From Bacteroidales bacterium (lineage in GTDB: Bacteria > Bacteroidota > Bacteroidia > Bacteroidales > TTA-H9), in NCBI GenBank assembly GCA_030656615.1, contig JAUSOY010000013.1:1-64000 (forward strand): a stretch of 64,000 bases of DNA, read 5' to 3'. This document shows, piece after piece, positions 36,765 to 46,849 of this stretch. The first letter of the stretch is position 1, and each line of letters begins with the position of its first letter. The notes below the pieces were generated by a model. It saw only the letters and a program-made list of their open reading frames with translations. It did no database searches and was not told where the DNA came from. The position numbers and the translations under genes were made by a program.

Positions 36765-39700
36765 ATGATTAGAAATGTACTGTTAACCTTAGGAATCATA
36801 TTGGCATCTCATATGCTAGTATTCTCCCAGGCTACGGGAACCCTTAAGGGCAGAGTTTTGGATAAGGAAACAAAAGAACCTGTCCCCTTTGCCAACATCG
36901 TTATCGAGATGAACGGGGTGCAGGCCGGTGGAGCCACTTCCGATTTTGATGGAAATTATATTATTAAACCAATTAACCCCGGTAAGTACGATGTTAAAGC
37001 CACTTTCGTTGGTTTTAAACCGTTGATGGTTAGAGGATTAGTAGTTGGTTCCGGTAAAATTGAATTTTTAGATGTGTTATTGGAATCAACCTCTGTGAAT
37101 CTCGAAGCATTCGAAATCGTAGATTATAAGGTTCCGGTGTTCAGAAAGGATGAAACTTCATCTGGTGCAACGGTCACCTCTGATCAGATTGATAAAATGC
37201 CAGGAAGGTCTGCAACAGCTGTTGCTACGACTGTAGGGGGTGTGTTTTCATCTGATGGAGAACGGGGTAGTGTGCGCGGTGCCCGTAGTGATGCTACAGC
37301 TACTTATATTGATGGTATAAAGGTTAGTTCTGGTTCATCCAGTCTTCCTCCTTCTGCTATTGAACAGGTTTCAGTAATCATCTCCGGTGTTCCTGCCCAA
37401 TATGGTGATGCTACTTCTGGTGTAATTAACGTTATTACAAAAGGTCCCTCTAACCAGTATAATGGTGGTGTGGAGCTTCAAACCTCAGAAGGCCTTGATA
37501 AATTCGGTTATAGCCGTGCTGGATTTAACCTTATGGGACCCATTATCCGTAAAAAGAATGTAGAGGCTGGTACATCCCGCTCCGTTATGGGATTCTTCTT
37601 GGCCGCTGACCTTCTTTATCAAAAGGATAACAATCCTTCGAATATTGGAAGATGGAAAGTTACCGACGAGAAACTGGAATTCCTCAAAGAAAATCCAGTT
37701 AGACCAACCGGTATGGGATTTGGAATCTATGAAAATTATAATTTCTTGTATAAGAATGATTTGGAGCACGTCAATAATTCGATGAATGCAAAATCGATGA
37801 GTGCTAACCTTACAGGAAAGCTTGATTTTAAATTGACTACAACACTGAACTTTACTCTGGGCGGTTCTTTCAACTATGGAAAAAACAAGAGTTTTAATTA
37901 TTCACGTTCAATGATGAACTGGGATAACAATGCCGAAGTTGAAAACCTCACCTATCGTACCTACGCTCGTCTTACGCAGCGCTTTGAAGCCGATAAAAAC
38001 ACCGATGCGTTCATAAAAAATATTTATTACAGTTTGCAAGCCGACTTTTCGAACTTTGATCAGAAAGTTACCAACCCCAACTTTGGTGATGAACTTTTCA
38101 AAATTGGCTATATCGGAAAATTCACCACCAGCACTGTACGTTCCTATGAACTTGGTTCGGTAAGCGTTAATGGCCAGAATTATAATAATATTTGGTTACA
38201 TAATGGCTACCGCGATACCCTTTATGCATTCGAGGCTGCCGATTTTAACCGCGAAATAGCACGTTATACCGAAATGTATTATGATTTTTATAACAGTGCC
38301 GCTGGTAATTACGAAAATCGTGACCAGGTTCTTCTTGGTGGTGGTCTGGTTAATGGCGACTCACCAGGTTCCGTTTATGGCATGTGGCAGGCACCAGGCA
38401 CTCAGTATAATGGCTATTCGAAATACAATGCACAACAACTTGGTTTAAATGCCATGATGTCTGCAGATATCGGTAATCATGAAGTACAGTTTGGTCTGCA
38501 ATACGAAAAACGGACCGAAAGATCGTATAATGTTTCACCTCAGGGATTCTGGTGGTTGATGGATGGTCTTACCAATTATCATATTAAGGAGCTTGACGTA
38601 AACGATCCTCAGTTGGTGTTGAATAATGGCATTTTTCAGGATACCATATATTTTAACCGTAAATATGATGCCGGATCGCAACAGACTTTTGATATTAATC
38701 TTCGCAGAAGGTTAGGTCTGCCTACCAACGGTACAGACTTTATCAATGTTGATTCATACGATTTTACTTCACGTACCATTAATTACTATGATAATGAAGG
38801 TAATATGAAGACCATTAGCCTTGGCGAAGATCTTTTCGATATTAGTCTCTTTAGCGCTGATGAACTTCTGAATGATGGAAATTCTTATGTAGGTTATTAT
38901 GGCTACGATTACAAAGGAAACAAATTGAATGCGAAGCCAACAATTGATGATTTCCTGAATGAAAAAGATGAGAACGGAGTTTTTACCCGTAACCTTCCAG
39001 CTTTCGAACCCATTTATATGGGCGGATATATTCAGGATAAATTCTCATTTAAAGATCTTATTTTTAATGTTGGTGTACGTGTTGACCGTTTTGACGCTAA
39101 CCAGCTCACACTTAAAGATCCATTCTCTCCCTTATATTCAGCTCGTACAGTTCAGGAAGTGGATGTGTTTAATGGAGCAGCTTATCAGCATCCAGGAAAC
39201 ATGGGTAGCGATTATGTTGTTTATGTTGATAATGTTACCAATCCAGGAAACATTATGGGATACCGCAATGGAAGCACCTGGTTTAATGCCGAAGGTGTCG
39301 AAATAGCTGACCCCAGCGTTCTGGATGCTGGAACAGGAGTATCACCGTACATCTATAATCCTGAGAATAAAACACTTAGTAGAGATGCTCTGAAGGATTA
39401 TGATCCTCAGGTGGCTATTATGCCCCGTATATCCTTCTCTTTCCCCATTTCGGAGGAAGCTCTTTTCTATGCCCATTATGATATTCTCACACAGAGACCA
39501 ACCAGTAATTCCCGCTTTGATGTTACAGATTATTATTACTTTGATACCCGTACTGGAATCATCGAAAATCCTAGTCTGAAACCTACAAAAACCATCGATT
39601 ATGAACTTGGTTTCAAACAGCGCTTAACCGTATCATCGGCTCTGTCATTATCTGCTTATTACAAAGAAATGCGTGATGATATCCAGGTTTTCCGCTTCTC

Positions 39701-40481
39701 GGGATCCTATCCAAGAGATTATGTTTCGTATAATAATATTGACTTTGGAACTACCAAAGGTTTTACTGTAGCTTATGACCTTCGCCGTACTGGTAATCTG
39801 AGTATGAGAGCTTCTTATACCCTACAGTTTGCCGATGGTACTGGTTCAAGTACTACTACTGCTGCCGCTCTTATTGCCGCTGGTCTTCCAAACTTACGTA
39901 CCACCAACCCACTCGCATGGGACAGACGCCATTCGGTTAACTTAAGTGTTGATTTCCGTTTTGCTGACGGAAAATTGTACGATGGACCCAGAATTAACAG
40001 GAAGGAAAAAGGACCAATTGATCTATTGAAAAATACCGGTATCAACTTTACTGTTACTGGTGGATCGGGAACTCCTTATACCCGTTCATCGAATATCGTA
40101 TCTGCTTTGACTGGTGGAACCCAACTACTGAAAGGTTCATATTACGGTTCACGTATCCCATGGCAGTTTAAAGTTGATGCACGTCTCGACAGAGACATTA
40201 CCATCACCTGGAAAAAAGACGGTGATAAGAAAAAAACCTCCATCCTTAATGTTTATGTTGAAGTTCTCAATCTTTTCAACTTTGAAAACATTATGGGCGT
40301 TTATCCTGCTACTGGTAACCCTGATGATGATGGCTATCTGGCTGCTGCCGAGTGGCAGAGACAGATCAACGAACAGCTCGATCCTCAGTCGTTCAGAGAT
40401 CTTTACAGCATTTATGTGAATAATCCAGGTAACTATAGCCGTCCTCGTTACATTAGGGCCGGTTTGACCTTTAACTTCTAA
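36765..40481 (+). CDS. TonB-dependent outer-membrane receptor with CarboxypepD_reg-like domain
   Basis: 1238 residues. Signal peptide MIRNVLLTLGIILASHMLVFSQ. Residues about 23-110 are a CarboxypepD_reg-like domain (GTLKGRVLDKETKEPVPFANIVI, DFDGNYIIKPINPGKYDVKATFVGF). A TonB-box-like stretch is followed by the plug (KMPGRSATAVATTVGGVFSSDG, ATYIDGIKV, IEQVSVIISGVPAQYGDATSGVINVITKG). The rest is a large beta-barrel with many aromatic strands, ending RPRYIRAGLTFNF with the terminal Phe of outer-membrane barrels. Energised import or surface assembly of an unknown substrate. First gene of a three-gene unit (35 bases, then 19 bases to its partners). Confidence 0.92.
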   Translation: MIRNVLLTLGIILASHMLVFSQATGTLKGRVLDKETKEPVPFANIVIEMNGVQAGGATSDFDGNYIIKPINPGKYDVKATFVGFKPLMVRGLVVGSGKIEFLDVLLESTSVNLEAFEIVDYKVPVFRKDETSSGATVTSDQIDKMPGRSATAVATTVGGVFSSDGERGSVRGARSDATATYIDGIKVSSGSSSLPPSAIEQVSVIISGVPAQYGDATSGVINVITKGPSNQYNGGVELQTSEGLDKFGYSRAGFNLMGPIIRKKNVEAGTSRSVMGFFLAADLLYQKDNNPSNIGRWKVTDEKLEFLKENPVRPTGMGFGIYENYNFLYKNDLEHVNNSMNAKSMSANLTGKLDFKLTTTLNFTLGGSFNYGKNKSFNYSRSMMNWDNNAEVENLTYRTYARLTQRFEADKNTDAFIKNIYYSLQADFSNFDQKVTNPNFGDELFKIGYIGKFTTSTVRSYELGSVSVNGQNYNNIWLHNGYRDTLYAFEAADFNREIARYTEMYYDFYNSAAGNYENRDQVLLGGGLVNGDSPGSVYGMWQAPGTQYNGYSKYNAQQLGLNAMMSADIGNHEVQFGLQYEKRTERSYNVSPQGFWWLMDGLTNYHIKELDVNDPQLVLNNGIFQDTIYFNRKYDAGSQQTFDINLRRRLGLPTNGTDFINVDSYDFTSRTINYYDNEGNMKTISLGEDLFDISLFSADELLNDGNSYVGYYGYDYKGNKLNAKPTIDDFLNEKDENGVFTRNLPAFEPIYMGGYIQDKFSFKDLIFNVGVRVDRFDANQLTLKDPFSPLYSARTVQEVDVFNGAAYQHPGNMGSDYVVYVDNVTNPGNIMGYRNGSTWFNAEGVEIADPSVLDAGTGVSPYIYNPENKTLSRDALKDYDPQVAIMPRISFSFPISEEALFYAHYDILTQRPTSNSRFDVTDYYYFDTRTGIIENPSLKPTKTIDYELGFKQRLTVSSALSLSAYYKEMRDDIQVFRFSGSYPRDYVSYNNIDFGTTKGFTVAYDLRRTGNLSMRASYTLQFADGTGSSTTTAAALIAAGLPNLRTTNPLAWDRRHSVNLSVDFRFADGKLYDGPRINRKEKGPIDLLKNTGINFTVTGGSGTPYTRSSNIVSALTGGTQLLKGSYYGSRIPWQFKVDARLDRDITITWKKDGDKKKTSILNVYVEVLNLFNFENIMGVYPATGNPDDDGYLAAAEWQRQINEQLDPQSFRDLYSIYVNNPGNYSRPRYIRAGLTFNF

Positions 40482-40516
40482 TAGTTATTTGATTATAATG
40501 CCAAATGGAGCTTGAA

Positions 40517-43500
40517 ATGAAAAAAAACTCAATAATTATGAAGATATATCATCGCATATTACTGGTTTCAATTCTCACTGCTTTTATCAGTACCACGGCC
40601 TCGGCTTTGGTATCGGTAGATGACAAAACGAAACAGTCGAAAACAGTAAAATCTAGCACGGCCGGATGTTCTGCAGCATCGGGCTACGCTTTCCTCGACA
40701 TCAACAACTGCCGCGTACGTATTAATACCGGTGGTGATATGTGGTGGGATTTAGGTGCCGGCGCCGGTGGCCAGTACTACATCCCCGGTAATACTACCAA
40801 AACTTCCCTTTTCTCCGGTTCATTATGGATCGGTGGCCTCGACGTAAATGACCAGCTGAAATTGGCTGCATTGCGTTATCGTCAGGTTGGTAACGACTAC
40901 TGGCCGGGACCTCTGGCTATTGACGGTACGGCCTCAGTAGATGCTGAAGTTTGTGCAGATTACGATAAATTCTTCCCTGTTTCACGAGCCGAAGTTGATG
41001 AGTTCCTCGCATATTGGAACAGTGAAAACAAAGCGGAAGAATTTGCCGGTTATACCATTCCTAAATCCATTATGGACTGGCCTGCACATGGCGATATTGC
41101 CAAACAACATTCGTACTATCTCGCACCTTTTTATGATTTGGACGGTGATGGTGAATATGATCCCAATAAAGGGGATTATCCATATTACGATATTAGTAAT
41201 GAACTCTGTCATAGCGATAAACAAACCCTCGAAGGCATCAACGGTATTGTTCTTGGCGGTATTCTTGCCGACCAGGTTATTAAAGGTGATAAAACCTTCT
41301 GGTGGGTTTTTAACGATAAAGGAAATATTCATACAGAAACAAAGGGTTCTGCTATTGGTCTCGAAATTCGTGCTCAGGCGTTTGCATTTACCACCAATGA
41401 CGAAATCAACAATATGACTTTCTATTCGTATGAAATCATCAACCGTTCTACCTTCACTCTTACCCAGACGTATTTCTCTCCCTGGAGTGATACGGATCTT
41501 GGATATGCATGGGATGACTATGTCGGTTGCGATGTACTCCGTGGTATGGGTTATTGCTACAATGGTAAAGCCATTGATGGTGCCGGAGAAATTGAAGCGT
41601 ATGGTAATCAGCCTCCTGCAATTGGTATTGACTTTTTCCAGGGCCCTTACCTCGATCCCGATGGTTATGATAATCCTGGTTTCCTGGCCAATGGTATTGC
41701 TGGTCCCTCATTTAACGGCGATTGTTCCATAGTGAATTTCGATTCCACTATTATTACCATGAGATACGGTAAGGATAACGAATTAACAGGTTCTTTCCTC
41801 GTTCGTTCCGAAGCCATCAATGGTGTGAACTTTGGAAATGGAATCGTGGATGACGAACGTTTTGGTATGCGTCGATTTGTTTATCATAACAATGGTGGTG
41901 CTGCTTATATGTCTGATCCTGGTATTGCTCCTGAATATTACAATATGCTACGTGGTATATGGAAAGACGGCACAAAAATGATGTATGGCGGTAATGCTCA
42001 TACAACCTCCGGTGCGGTAGGTCCTCAGACCGACTTTATGTTCCCCGGCGATTCGGATCCCTGTAACTGGGGAACCAATGGTCTTCCTCCGAATGGTGGC
42101 TTTAACCAGAATGGTTTATACTGGACTGAACAACAGGCTAATAATAATCCTGGAGATCGTCGTTTCATGCAATCAGCTGGTCCATTTACACTGGTTCCTG
42201 GTGCTGTAAACTACATCACCTTTGGTGTTCCCTGGGCTCGCGCCATTTCTGGCGGACCTTGGGCATCTGTTGAATTACTGCGCGTTGTGGATGATAAATG
42301 TCAGGCTTTATTCGACAACTGTTTTAAAGTGCTCGATGGTCCTGATGCTCCGGATATGACAATTCAGGAACTCGATAAAGAACTCATCGTATATCTTACC
42401 AATAAAAAGACATCGAATAACTTTAACGAAAGGTATTCAGAAAAGGATATCACGATTAAAACCGGTGATTCGCTTTATCGTTTCGAAGGGTATCTGGTAT
42501 ATCAACTGGCAAGTGCTTCGGTATCTGCTGAAAGCACAAGTGATCCTGCTCAGGCACGCCTTATTATGCAGTGCGATGTTCGAAACGGTGTTACCAAACT
42601 GGTAAACCATAATTTGGATCAAAGCATTGGTTATAGTGTTCCTGTTGTTGAAGTGGTTGGTGGCGATAACGGAATCGTCCATTCATTCAAGATTACCGAA
42701 GACGCTTTTGCCGCTGGTGACCGCGCTCTTGTGAACCATAAGCAATATTATTTTCTGGCTATCGCCTATTCATACAACGAATACGAAAAGTATCTAGTTG
42801 ATCCGGGTAACCCAACGGGCTTAAACGGACAAAAGAAGCCATTCCTGGCCGGACGTAAGAATATCAAACTCTATACGGGTATCCCTCATAAAACAATGAA
42901 CGGCGCTGTGCTAAATTCGGATTACAACAGTGGTCCCGAGATTACACGTCTCCAGGGTTCTGGTAATGGTGGAATGAATCTGGAACTTACCGAAGCTACC
43001 ATCGCTGAAATCTTAAGTAAGCCTATTGCTGATACTCTGGATAACAAATTCGGTAGTGAGAATTATCCGATTGCATACAACCCCGTATACAAAAAAGGCA
43101 TGGGTCCGTTAAATATCCGTGTTATTGATCCTTTAAATGTTAAAAAAGGCAAGTTTACATTATCGTTCATAAGGAATGTTGCGAATGCTAGTGGACTCAT
43201 TTCATCTGCAGCATGGCGTCTGGTTGCCGAAGATGGAAAAACCTATCAATCAGACACTACTATTGATGTCAATAATGAAAAGCTCTTCTTTGACCTTGGC
43301 CTAGGTTTCACAATAAATCAGGTTTTTGCAGCGGGTGAAGCTGGTGCAATAAACAATTCAGCCCTTGAATCAGCGATTCTTTATGCTGACAGTTCAAAAC
43401 GCTGGATTAGTGGTGTATATGATAATAATGTTCCCAGCAGTCCTTCAAACTGGATTCGTTCGGGTACCTATAAGGATGATGAAAATCCCAATTTTAATGA

Positions 43501-44725
43501 CTGGAACATGGCGCCGGAACCTGCCAAGCCTTTTGATGCGGGCGAATACTACGAAAAGTATATTGGTGGTATGTGGGCTCCTTATCAAATGGTAGCTCCT
43601 AACGAAGAAAACTCTGTTGGACCCGGTTATAGTAAAATTGCCCGTAATACTAACCGTTTTGCCCTTACAAGCAGTGTCGATATCGTGCTTACTCCCGATA
43701 AATCAAAATGGACCCGGTCTATTGTTCTTGAAATGGGATCGGATAAAGTACTTACCGAAGGCAATGCAGAACGTTTTAACATTCGTAGATCGCCCTCGCT
43801 TGACAAGGATGGAAATAAAGCAGTCGCTGGTTCTGGTGTAAGTACCAATCCCAATGATGCGAATTTCATTTCGGAAGTCGGTATGGGATGGTTCCCCGGA
43901 TACGCGATTAATGTAGAAACCGGAGAGCGTCTGAATATTATGTTTGGTGAAGATAGCTGGCTGGCTGGTCAAAATGGTCGTGATATGCTTTGGAATCCTA
44001 CCTCAGCAGTTTACAACTATGGTTCACCGGTGTTTGGCGGCAAGCATTATGTTTATGTAATGAATCACACTTCTATAACCCTGCAGAGTTCAGTTTTCTC
44101 ATTCCCTGCGTATGATGGTTGTGCAGCCCTTTATAAAGGACTTAACACTTCACCTATTCAGTTATGGGGACCTGCTGTTTTCGCAAGCTGTATGTGGGTA
44201 GGAATGCCAATAAAGAGCTCAGCTAATGCTGATCTTTGGATGTCGAATGATGTTCGTTTCCGATTAAGGGTTGCTGTTCCTTACAGTCGCCATTATTCAG
44301 CTCCTTTACCCGCGGGTCATCCTGACTCACTTAATAATAACTACCCGGTTTATGGAATTAATACCGCCGGTCTGGAACCTACATTTAATGATCCCGTGAA
44401 AGCACAGTCTGATCTCGACCTTATTAATGTAGTACCCAATCCTTATTATGCATATTCGGCATACGAACGCAATGCATTGGATAACCGGATTAAAATTACG
44501 AACCTGCCTAAGAAGTGTACCATCACCATTTATAACATGAGTGGCACGCTCGTCCGTCAGTTTACCAAAGATGATCCTATTACCTCTATTGATTGGGATA
44601 TAAAGAATTTTGCCGGTATTCCCGTTGCGGGCGGCTTCTATCTTATCCATATCAAGAGTGAAGCAGGTGAAAGAATTATCAAATGGTTTGGAGCATTGCG
44701 ACCTGTTGATCTCAATACCTTCTAA
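40517..44725 (+). CDS. 1402-residue secreted surface protein with degenerate T9SS-type C terminus
   Basis: From ATG 40517 (40505 and 40538 are alternatives). Signal region KIYHRILLVSILTAFISTTASA. No catalytic domain recognised. Opens with a Cys-bearing block (CSAASGYAFLDINNCRVRINTGGDMWWDL), contains a calcium-site-like DLDGDGEYDPNKGDYPYYD near residue 215, and many Trp/Gly/Asn-rich stretches. The last 100 residues (INVVPNPYYAYSAYERN, ITIYNMSGTLVRQFTKDD, FAGIPVAGGFYLIHIKS) follow the type A sorting-domain pattern but run on to KWFGALRPVDLNTF. Likely exported and held at the surface with the TonB receptor upstream and the PorV-like barrel downstream. Function unknown; member of a family seen in Bacteroidota next to such receptors. 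Confidence 0.75.
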   Translation: MKKNSIIMKIYHRILLVSILTAFISTTASALVSVDDKTKQSKTVKSSTAGCSAASGYAFLDINNCRVRINTGGDMWWDLGAGAGGQYYIPGNTTKTSLFSGSLWIGGLDVNDQLKLAALRYRQVGNDYWPGPLAIDGTASVDAEVCADYDKFFPVSRAEVDEFLAYWNSENKAEEFAGYTIPKSIMDWPAHGDIAKQHSYYLAPFYDLDGDGEYDPNKGDYPYYDISNELCHSDKQTLEGINGIVLGGILADQVIKGDKTFWWVFNDKGNIHTETKGSAIGLEIRAQAFAFTTNDEINNMTFYSYEIINRSTFTLTQTYFSPWSDTDLGYAWDDYVGCDVLRGMGYCYNGKAIDGAGEIEAYGNQPPAIGIDFFQGPYLDPDGYDNPGFLANGIAGPSFNGDCSIVNFDSTIITMRYGKDNELTGSFLVRSEAINGVNFGNGIVDDERFGMRRFVYHNNGGAAYMSDPGIAPEYYNMLRGIWKDGTKMMYGGNAHTTSGAVGPQTDFMFPGDSDPCNWGTNGLPPNGGFNQNGLYWTEQQANNNPGDRRFMQSAGPFTLVPGAVNYITFGVPWARAISGGPWASVELLRVVDDKCQALFDNCFKVLDGPDAPDMTIQELDKELIVYLTNKKTSNNFNERYSEKDITIKTGDSLYRFEGYLVYQLASASVSAESTSDPAQARLIMQCDVRNGVTKLVNHNLDQSIGYSVPVVEVVGGDNGIVHSFKITEDAFAAGDRALVNHKQYYFLAIAYSYNEYEKYLVDPGNPTGLNGQKKPFLAGRKNIKLYTGIPHKTMNGAVLNSDYNSGPEITRLQGSGNGGMNLELTEATIAEILSKPIADTLDNKFGSENYPIAYNPVYKKGMGPLNIRVIDPLNVKKGKFTLSFIRNVANASGLISSAAWRLVAEDGKTYQSDTTIDVNNEKLFFDLGLGFTINQVFAAGEAGAINNSALESAILYADSSKRWISGVYDNNVPSSPSNWIRSGTYKDDENPNFNDWNMAPEPAKPFDAGEYYEKYIGGMWAPYQMVAPNEENSVGPGYSKIARNTNRFALTSSVDIVLTPDKSKWTRSIVLEMGSDKVLTEGNAERFNIRRSPSLDKDGNKAVAGSGVSTNPNDANFISEVGMGWFPGYAINVETGERLNIMFGEDSWLAGQNGRDMLWNPTSAVYNYGSPVFGGKHYVYVMNHTSITLQSSVFSFPAYDGCAALYKGLNTSPIQLWGPAVFASCMWVGMPIKSSANADLWMSNDVRFRLRVAVPYSRHYSAPLPAGHPDSLNNNYPVYGINTAGLEPTFNDPVKAQSDLDLINVVPNPYYAYSAYERNALDNRIKITNLPKKCTITIYNMSGTLVRQFTKDDPITSIDWDIKNFAGIPVAGGFYLIHIKSEAGERIIKWFGALRPVDLNTF

Positions 44726-44744
44726 ACGTGCATAAGTTTTGATT

Positions 44745-45836
44745 ATGAAAAAGAACATTAAAACATTAGGTATGAAAAATATAACAAGATACTTGATCGC
44801 AATAGTCTTCACAGGATTGATTACAATTCCCAGCCTTGACCTTACTGCGGGCAACCGCGACCGTTCCGGTCAGTCAGGAGCTTCAGAGTTGCTGATTAAT
44901 CCCTGGGCTCGGAGCAGTGGATGGGGTGGCGTTAATACCGCATCAGTTAGAGGACTGGAAGCCATGTTCGGAAATGTGGCTGGTGTTGCTCTTACGGGTA
45001 AAACAGAACTTGTCTTTTCGCAAACGCAGTGGCTCAAAGGATCAGACGTAACCATCTCTGCCTTTGGTTTTACGCAGCGCGTTAGTGAAACAGGAGTTTT
45101 TGGGGTTAGTATTACTTCCATGTCGATGGGTAAAATTCCCATCACCACCACGGAACTTCCCGAAGGTGGTGTTGGAACCTACTCACCCAGCCTTATGAAT
45201 GTGGCATTGGCTTATTCAAAAGCTTTTTCCAATAGCATTTATGGCGGACTTCTGATGAGAGTTGTGAATGAATCCATTGCCGATATTTCTGCCGGAGGTG
45301 TTTCTCTGGATGCCGGTATTCAATATATAACCGGTGAAGAAGAAAACATTAAGTTCGGTATTACCTTACGAAATATAGGTCCCCGTATGACATTCTCCGG
45401 CGATGGTTTTGCTACCAAAGTTACGATTCCCGGACAGGAAAGTTCTTTTACTTTAACTCAGCGTCAAGCAGAGTTTGAGTTACCAACCTGTTTGTCAATT
45501 GGAGCATCCTACGATTTCCTCTTTGATAGATCACGCTTTACGATGGCCGGTAATTTCCAGTCAAATGCGTTCTCAAACGATCAGTTTATGGCTGGTGGCG
45601 AGTTCTCATTTAGAGATTACGTTCTCCTCAGAGCTGCTTACACCTATGAGGAAGGGATTTCAGACGATATCGAAAGCGGTTTGAAAATCAATGCTTCCAA
45701 AGGACTTTCTGCAGGTTTTAGCGTGCAGATTCCAATGAACAAGGAAAAAGGTTCTGTTATTTCTATAGACTATTCGTATCGCTCTACCGAGCATTTCGAT
45801 GGCACCCATTCGATTGGTGCCCGAATTGCATTGTAA
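44745..45836 (+). CDS. PorV/PorQ-family outer-membrane protein
   Basis: 363 residues from ATG 44745 (TTG two codons earlier rejected; ATG 44772 possible). Signal segment ITRYLIAIVFTGLITIPSL. FadL-like barrel pattern of PorV/PorQ (UPF0164): SGASELLINPWARSSGWGGVNTASVRGLEAMFGNVAGVALTGKTELVFSQTQWL, GVFGVSITSMSMG, NIKFGITLRNIGPRM, ELPTCLSIGASYDF, ending SIGARIAL. PorV carries T9SS cargo from the translocon to the attachment machinery, and the placement directly behind a cargo-like gene suggests a dedicated shuttle. Last gene of the operon, followed by a terminator. Confidence 0.85.
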   Translation: MKKNIKTLGMKNITRYLIAIVFTGLITIPSLDLTAGNRDRSGQSGASELLINPWARSSGWGGVNTASVRGLEAMFGNVAGVALTGKTELVFSQTQWLKGSDVTISAFGFTQRVSETGVFGVSITSMSMGKIPITTTELPEGGVGTYSPSLMNVALAYSKAFSNSIYGGLLMRVVNESIADISAGGVSLDAGIQYITGEEENIKFGITLRNIGPRMTFSGDGFATKVTIPGQESSFTLTQRQAEFELPTCLSIGASYDFLFDRSRFTMAGNFQSNAFSNDQFMAGGEFSFRDYVLLRAAYTYEEGISDDIESGLKINASKGLSAGFSVQIPMNKEKGSVISIDYSYRSTEHFDGTHSIGARIAL

Positions 45837-45867
45837 ACCGATTCGTAGTAACTTTACACCCGATTTT

Positions 45868-45903
45868 GAAAGAGGGCCCTTTTTAAGTAAAGGGTCTTCT
45901 TTC
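45868..45903 (+). terminator. Terminator of the TonB-receptor/PorV operon
   Basis: GAAAGAGGGCCCTTT pairs with AAAGGGTCTTCTTTC (two G-U pairs), loop TTAAGT-like, followed by TTTAT. Lies 31 bases after the PorV-like stop and before greA. Confidence 0.7.
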
Positions 45904-45930
45904 TTTATAAAATTTTAATTATCCGATATC

Positions 45931-46404
45931 ATGGGAGATATTAAGTATTATACCAAAGAAGGTTTGCAGGCATTAAAAGACCAGCTCGACCATCTTATGA
46001 ACATTGAGCGGCCGAAAATCTCTCAGATGATTGCAGAAGCACGTGATAAAGGCGATCTTTCTGAAAATGCCGAATACGATGCGGCCAAAGAATATCAAGG
46101 ATTGCTCGAATTGAAAATTTCGAAGCAGCAAACGCTTGTTATGAATGCCCGTATCATCGACGAATCTAAAATTGATGCGTCCAAAGTACTGATACTGTCC
46201 TCAGTAAAAATCCGAAATTTGACCAATGGTGCTATTATGGCTTACACACTCGTGCCAGAAAGTGAAGCGAATCTGAAATCCGGCAAGATTTCTGTCACCT
46301 CACCCATTGCAAAAGGTTTGTTAGGCAAAAAAGTGGGCGATCAGGTTGAAATTACCGTTCCGGCCGGAATAGTACTCTTCGAAGTTATAGAAATCTCACG
46401 TTAA
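45931..46404 (+). CDS. greA: Transcription elongation factor GreA
   Basis: 157 residues. Rescues backtracked RNA polymerase by stimulating transcript cleavage. The N-terminal coiled coil carries the acidic tip in EARDKGDLSENAEYDAAKEYQGLLE, and the C-terminal FKBP-like domain ends SVTSPIAKGLLGKKVGDQVEITVPAGIVLFEVIEI. Standard size. Followed 11 bases later by the HIT protein gene, so probably co-transcribed. Confidence 0.95.
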   Translation: MGDIKYYTKEGLQALKDQLDHLMNIERPKISQMIAEARDKGDLSENAEYDAAKEYQGLLELKISKQQTLVMNARIIDESKIDASKVLILSSVKIRNLTNGAIMAYTLVPESEANLKSGKISVTSPIAKGLLGKKVGDQVEITVPAGIVLFEVIEISR

Positions 46405-46415
46405 ATCCGATAATC

Positions 46416-46811
46416 ATGGCCAGCATTTTTTCTCGTATTGCCCTGGGAGAAATTCCCTGCCACAAGGTGGCTGAGAGCGAAAAGTATCTGGCATTTCTTG
46501 ATATCAATCCTTTATGCCGTGGGCATGTTTTAGTAATCCCTAAACTGGAAACAGATTACCTTTTTAGCATTGAAGATGAAGAATTAGCAGGCCTTATGGT
46601 GTTTGCTAAAAAAGTGGCGAAAGCCATTGATAAAGCAATTCCATGTAAGCGTGTCGGGGTTGCTGTAATAGGTCTGGAAGTACCTCATGCTCATATTCAC
46701 TTGATACCGCTTAATTCGTTGTATGACATCGATTTTAAGCAACCCAAACTGAACCCATCCGCAGAAGAACTGGCATCCACAGCCGCTAGCATTCGAAATG
46801 CAGTAGAATAA
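46416..46811 (+). CDS. HIT-family nucleotide-binding protein
   Basis: 131 residues. Histidine triad protein of the Hint/HinT branch: FSRIALGEIPCHKVAESEKYLAFLDINPLCRGHVLVIPK at the N terminus and the triad in VPHAHIHLIPL. Family members hydrolyse nucleotide phosphoramidates or related bonds. Natural substrate unknown. Second gene after greA. Confidence 0.9.
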   Translation: MASIFSRIALGEIPCHKVAESEKYLAFLDINPLCRGHVLVIPKLETDYLFSIEDEELAGLMVFAKKVAKAIDKAIPCKRVGVAVIGLEVPHAHIHLIPLNSLYDIDFKQPKLNPSAEELASTAASIRNAVE

Positions 46812-46818
46812 AATGGAA

Positions 46819-46843
46819 AAGGCGCCCTTTGATAGGACGTCTT
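46819..46843. terminator. Weak terminator between the HIT and purF genes
   Basis: AAGGCGCCC and GGACGTCTT (46819-46843) can form a 9-position stem with a mismatch and a G-U pair, followed by ATTATTTTA. It lies between convergent genes. Confidence 0.4.
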
Positions 46844-46849
46844 ATTATT

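Noticed and set aside
44327..44854. 175-codon antisense frame across the end of the 1402-residue protein and the PorV-like gene
   Set aside because: Crosses an intergenic gap of a clear operon and has no motif.
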